Shown in pieces: positions 59,218 through 64,000 of a stretch of 64,000 nt of DNA. Origin of the DNA: Dasypus novemcinctus (lineage: Eukaryota; Chordata; Mammalia; Cingulata; Dasypodidae); contig NC_080683.1 of NCBI RefSeq assembly GCF_030445035.2, positions 88,745,675-88,809,674 of the forward strand, given 5' to 3'. Position 1 is the stretch's first letter. Every line of letters starts with the position of its first letter. Under the pieces are notes generated by a model. That model was given only the letters and a program-made list of their open reading frames with translations, searched no databases and was not told the origin of the DNA. A program made the position numbers and the translations under genes.

Positions 59218-59632
59218 TGTGTTAAGTCAGTTAAGTAATGGGCCCAAGTTGTTTGTTCAGGCAAGCACTGGGCTAATTGTAATAAAAGAGTATTTCAGGG
59301 ACTTTAATCATCAGAGATTTGATTGCATAGATGGCTGGTTACAGATATACTCAACTAAGCAGATTGCCATCAGAGAAGAATGACATCTCATAAAATCAGT
59401 TGAAGGCCCTAAAAGGGGAAATGATTTCAGCATTCAGAGAAAGAATTCTGATCAGCCAGCATCTCCTGAGAACTCATCAAGGACCTTCATTGGATCCTCT
59501 GGTTTGCAGTCTGCCCTGTGGAATTTGGACTTGTGCATCCCCATGGTCACATAAAACAGTTTTATAATATCTCATACTATTTACAGATATCTCCAGTTGC
59601 TTCTGTTTCCTTAGAGAACCCTGACTAATACA
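59218..59632 (+). repeat. 5' LTR of an ERVL provirus
   Basis: About 415 bases, starting with TGT and ending in 'gaaccctgactaataca'. The words 'ggaatttggacttgtgcatccccatgg' and 'tctgtttccttagagaaccctgactaatac' are characteristic of ERVL-type LTRs. The left end is uncertain by a few bases. It is followed by a leucine-tRNA-like primer site. Confidence 0.75.
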
Positions 59633-59635
59633 GCC

Positions 59636-59650
59636 TGGTACTGGGAGTGG
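59636..59650 (+). other. ERVL primer binding site remnant
   Basis: 'tggtactgggagtgg' three bases after the LTR corresponds to the tRNA-Leu primer site that names the ERVL group, with a few substitutions. Confidence 0.65.
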
Positions 59651-61238
59651 ATCTTGAGAAACAGAATCTTAAAAATGGGATTTCTGAATTAGTTCTGGGA
59701 TTTATGCAATTGTATCTCTACTCTGATTAGATTCAAAGGCACTAATAACTTCATTTCCTATAATCAAGAGGCCACTGATAGTCATGGTATGAGTTGGTAA
59801 TAGAGATATACATAATATTCACCACTGGATAAACTACTCCCATGCTTTTAAGGAGCAAGGATCTGGGTGAGAGTGTTTTAAACAACTTAACAGAGTTTTG
59901 TGGCATTAAAAGCTCCAATGATGTTGGCTGGCTGATTCATAAATATGCTGGATATAGTTACAAAAGAAAGGAATAAGATGAAGGCTTTAAATTTTCAACT
60001 TAAGCACTGCATGAATGATGTGAAAGTCTTTATGTATGCTCTGAAAGACAATTTTATTTCATGCAGCCACAGACTTGAGATCTTTGAAAACAGGATTCAC
60101 AGTCTCATTATGAGTAGAAGTGTTACAACAGAAACTAAAATCTCAAGCTTGCAGGGTGTCTGCTGTTAAACTGAGGCCATTGATTGGAAAGGAGTGGAAC
60201 CCTGAGGATTGGGATGAAGACATGTATGGGTTGATGATATCAGTGGGGACATTGAAACTCTAAATTCTCCTAAGACTTTGCAAGATAAACCTATAATGAT
60301 CTGCTCTGTGGAGACCACTCAATGTCAAGCTTGCATCACCCAGTCTCCAGCCTGCCCCAGTGAGTCCTAACTGCTTCCTTATACCGACGCAGGTATCACC
60401 CAACTTCAAGCCTGCACTGCCCAATTTCCAGCCTGACTCAAGGGGTTTCTACCTTCTCTCTGCCATGAATAAATCATTAACCAACCTCCACCCTAAACTG
60501 AGGAGTCTGTCACCCAAACCCTGCTGAAGAGATTAACCCTGTCTCACCTGATGAAAATGCAATGAGATGCCTGGAGATGAGTAGCTTGCATGACATTTCT
60601 AGTCCTTCTCCTTACCCACCCCCATTGCCCTTCTTCTCTTCCATACCTTTAACTAGACTAAAATCACAACAAGCTCCCAAAGGCAAAGTACAAAGTGTGA
60701 CCCATGAGGAAGTATGCTATACTCTAAAAGAACTGCATGGGAATATGTGTGGCAATGGATATTAAGGACATGGGATAATAGTGGAAGGAATATAAAGTTA
60801 AATCAGGGTGTATTTATTGATGTGAGTCCTCTAAGTAGAGATTCTGGAATCAATGATATAGCTTGCAGGGTTAGAAAAGGCTCTAACAGTTTCTTTGGGT
60901 GGCTAGCTGAAACATGGACCAAAAGATGGCCTAGGAGGATTGATGTTGAGGTGCCCGACTTACTCAGATATACTGCAGATGAGGGGAACCAAAGGCTAAG
61001 AGAGATTGCAATGCTGGAATGGATTCACCATTTAAGACCTGCTCACCTGTTCCAGGAATTTTCAGTGGACACACCTTTAACCAGGGCTCTATGGAATAAA
61101 TTTGTAACACTAATTCCATCTTCCCTGAAGAGTTCTGTGGTTGCTTTTCTGTATAGGCCAGATATTACTGTGGGAACTGCTGTCATGGAACTAGAATCCT
61201 TAAATACTGATCTCTGGCTTGCAGAAACCAAGTAGCAG
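59651..61238 (+). pseudogene. ERVL gag region, broken
   Basis: Old endogenous retroviral gag-type sequence. The first 900 bases contain only short frames (for example 59,945-60,169). A longer frame at 60,714-61,235 (173 residues) is recognisable as ERVL gag by order and by words such as LREIAMLEWIHHL and AVMELESL. The 5' part of gag is interrupted by stops and shifts. ERVL elements are class III (spuma-like) ERVs that lack env. It cannot produce a complete capsid. Confidence 0.75.
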
Positions 61239-64000
61239 CACATAATCACCAAACGTGAATTGGGTGTGGCTACCACAATGAAAGGAAGTCTCAAAACAGC
61301 ATCAAAAGAGTCTGCACTGCCTACATGTGGTGTTGGCTAATAGATCATGAGGTACCTGGAAGTGAAATAGATAGGCAGTCTACTAAATTCCTACTTGATC
61401 AGTATAAGGAGAAAAGCTCTACGTCAAAACCTTAACTTGAATTACAGACACTGAGAGTTATGGCCCCTTAATCGATTCTCAGACTTGAGATAGTTTATAG
61501 AACCAGAACTCCTTGAATGAGGGGAAGGTTCTTCCCTTTGTGGGAAGAATCCTGTCACACTGCAAAAAATTTATACTGTTAATCTCCCTCCCAGCTTTCT
61601 CCAAAGAGACCTACAGCCTTTCATTAGGGTAACTGCATTTGAGAAAATGAAATGATCTGATATTTTGGTTATTAATAGCCACTGGCTCAGAAGTGACATT
61701 TATTCCAGGAGACCCAAAACATCACTGTGGTCCACCAGTCAGAGTAGGGGCTTATGGAGGTCAAGTGGCTGATGGAATTTTTAGCTCAGGTCAATATCAG
61801 TGGGTCTAATAGGTCCCTGGACCCTTCTATGGTTATTTTCCCAGTTCCAAAATGCATAATTGGAATAGATATACTCAGTAACTGGCAGAATCCCCCTGAC
61901 TATTGGGATGAAGGCTATTATGTTAAAGATCAAGTGGAAGTCTCTAGACCTGCCCTTACTAGCAAAATAGTAAATAAAAATCAATGCTGGATTCTTAGAG
62001 GGATTGCTGAGATCACTGCCACCATCAAGATTTAAAGGATGCAGGGGTTGTTGTCCCCACCACATCCTCACTAACTCTTTTATTTGGCCTGTGCAGAAAA
62101 CAGATGGATCTTGGAGAATGAGAGTAGATTATCATAAAATTAACCAGGTGGTGACTCCAATTGCAGTGGCTGTTCCAGATGTGGTATCACTGTGTGATCA
62201 ATCCTTGGTATCATCAACACATCCCCTGGTACCTAATATGTAGCTATTGATCTTGCAAATCCTTCTTTCTCAATTGCCATTAATAAGGACCACTAGAAAT
62301 AGTTTGCTTTCAGCTGGCAAGGCCAGCAACATACCTTCACTGTCCTGCCTTAGGGGTATATCAACTCTTCAGTCCTATGTCATAATATTGTCTTCAGGGA
62401 ACTTGAACTCTCCCTCCCATTAGACATCATACTGGTCCATTATATTGATGATATAATGCTGATTGAACCTAGTGCAAAAGAAGTAGCAATAACTCTAGGA
62501 TTATTGTTAAGACATTTGTGAGAGAGGATGAGAGAGAAATCCAACAAAAATACAAGGGCCTTCCACCTTAGTGAAATTTTTAGGTGCTCAGTGGTGTGGG
62601 ACATGTTGAGATATCCCTTCTTTTTTTTTTTTTTTTTTTTTAAAGATTTATTTATTTATTTAATTTCCCCCCCGCCCCTGGTTGTCTGTTCTTGGTGTCT
62701 ATTTGCTGCGTCTTGTTTCTTTGTCCGCTTCTGTTGTCGTCAGCAGCACGGGAAGTGTGGGCGGCGCCATTCCTGGGCAGGCTGCTCTTTCTTTTCACGC
62801 TGGGCGGCTCTCCTCACGGAGGTACTCCATGCGCGTGGGGCTCCCCCACGCGGTGGACACCCTTGCGTGGCACGGCACTCCTTGCGCGCATCAGTGTCGC
62901 ACATGGCCAGCTCCACACGGGTCAAGGAGTCCCGGGGCTTGAACCGCGGACCTCCCATATGGTAGACGGACGCCCTAACCACTGGGCCAAAGTCCGTATC
63001 CCTTCTAAAGTTAAAGATAAGTGACTGCATCTGGTCCCTCCTATGACCTAAAAAGAGGCACAACACTTAGTTGGCCTCTTTAGTTACTGGAGACAACATA
63101 GTCCTCTTTTCGATTTGCTACTCCAGTCCATTTACTAAGTGACCAGAAAAGCTGCTAGTTTTGAGTGGGGACTAGAACAAAGGAGGCTCTGTGACAAGTC
63201 CGGGCTGCTCTACAAGTTGTACTGCCAATTGGTTCAGAGACCCAGCAGATACAATGGGGATGCTGTCTTGGAGTATTTGGCAGGCCCCCAGAGGGAAATC
63301 AGAACACAGACCTTTAGTATTTTGGAGCAAAGCCCTGCTATCCTCTGAAGAAAAACTATTCTTTTGAGAAATAGCTTTTGGCCTACTACTGGACCTTAGT
63401 AGAAACTGAGTGCTTAACCGTGTTACCATGAGACCTGAGTTGCCTATCATGAGCTTGATATTGTCAGAGCCACCAAACCAGAAAGTTGGGCATGCACAAC
63501 AACACTCCATCATAAAATGGAAGTGGTATATATATGAGCTAGGGCTCAAGCAGGTCATGCAGGCATAAGTAATCTGCATTAAAAAGTGGGCCAAATGACC
63601 ATGGTCACTACTCCTGACATGTTACCTTCTGTCTCCCAGCCCATAGCTATGACCTCTTGGGGAATTCCTTACAATCAGTTGACTGAGGAAGAAAAAACTT
63701 GGGTCAGGTTTGTAGATGGTTCTGCATGATAGGCAGGTGCTACCTGAAAGTGGGCAGCTATAGCACTACAGCCCTTTACTGGGGTGCCCCTGAAGGACTG
63801 TGGTGAGGGCAAATCTTCCCAGCGGGCAGAATTTTGAGCAGTGCACCTGGTTGTTCATTTTGTTTGGAAGAGGAAATGGCCAGAGGGGCATTTGTATACT
63901 GATTCATGGGCTGTTGTCAACTGTTTGACTGGGTGTTCAGGGACTTGGAAGGAGACTGACTAGAAACTTGGTGACAAAGTGGTCTGGGGAAGAAGCATGT
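61239..64000 (+). pseudogene. ERVL pol region, broken and cut by the window edge
   Basis: Remnants appear in the order protease, reverse transcriptase, RNase H. The protease-side segment is at 61,754-62,035 (contains PKCIIGIDIL). Reverse-transcriptase pieces lie at 62,004-62,243 ([14 protein letters not shown]) and the catalytic YIDD box near 62,440, in different frames with stops between. A SINE (62,622-62,996) splits the gene. After it, pol resumes near 63,045, and RNase H-like words appear at about 63,700-63,930 ('FVDGS' and 'YTDSWAV') with stops. Integrase would lie beyond 64,000. Numerous disabling mutations make it inactive. Confidence 0.78.
62622..62996 (-). mobile_element. DAS-type SINE, antisense, inside ERVL pol
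   Basis: Minus-strand head 'gatacggactttggcccagtgg', B box in antisense near 62,937, T-run tail of about 20. Perfect 10-base duplication 'tatcccttct' (62,612 and 62,997). Younger than the provirus it interrupts. Confidence 0.96.

Noticed and set aside
60714-61235. 173-residue frame as a domesticated gag gene
   Set aside because: It lies in a provirus with neighbouring broken gag and pol, without a host promoter context; the open length may be chance. A selection test across species would be needed to reopen this.

Overview
This 64 kb window is mammalian nuclear DNA, almost certainly from an armadillo (Dasypus or a close xenarthran). The main evidence is eleven copies, in both orientations and mostly with target-site duplications, of a tRNA-derived SINE of the armadillo DAS type. 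The window also holds mammalian LINE-1, MIR, an L2-like remnant, MaLR and ERVL elements, KRAB zinc-finger debris and processed pseudogenes. No bacterial features, CRISPR arrays or rRNA genes are present.

Only one host gene looks intact. At 23,589-24,401 (+) a single coding exon encodes a 270-residue RING plus PRY/SPRY protein of the ret finger protein-like family, best matched to RFPL4B. It has a probable TATA-type promoter and first exon near 21,066-21,181, a candidate splice acceptor at 23,383 and a poly(A) signal at 24,430.

The most striking structure is a large, old inverted duplication. The left arm (about 20,650-27,720) carries the intact RFPL4B. The right arm (about 34,960-41,840) carries a broken, oppositely oriented copy (38,800-39,609, -), including the matching promoter segment and downstream flank. 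The arms can be followed collinearly for about 7 kb and are interrupted by arm-specific SINE, LTR-like and L1 insertions. Between them lies a spacer of about 7 kb with an ERV-type LTR split by an NTAN1 processed pseudogene, an MPHOSPH6 processed pseudogene, a decayed C2H2 zinc-finger sequence and two SINEs.

Left flank (1-20,650): ancient MIR, L2-like and MaLR remnants, a KRAB zinc-finger pseudogene (4,288-5,375), a composite of antisense L1 fragments (5,376-8,130), a (AAGG)n tract, and an apparently full-length sense L1 of about 9.3 kb (9,745-19,036). That L1 has an intact ORF1, an ORF2 broken by stops and frameshifts, and an unusually long, G-rich 3' UTR.

Right flank (41,840-64,000): unique sequence, a dimeric SINE with a 20-bp minisatellite between its two tRNA-like units (44,554-45,178), L1 3'-UTR debris, a complete MaLR-like element with two LTRs and a 5-bp target duplication (48,065-50,596), a long antisense L1 (53,785-59,215), and the 5' LTR plus broken gag and pol of an ERVL provirus that runs off the right edge (59,218-64,000). 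A SINE interrupts its pol gene.

All assignments come from reading the sequence and from memory of the families; no database search was run. Element boundaries are good to a few bases where target duplications were seen, otherwise to tens or hundreds of bases.
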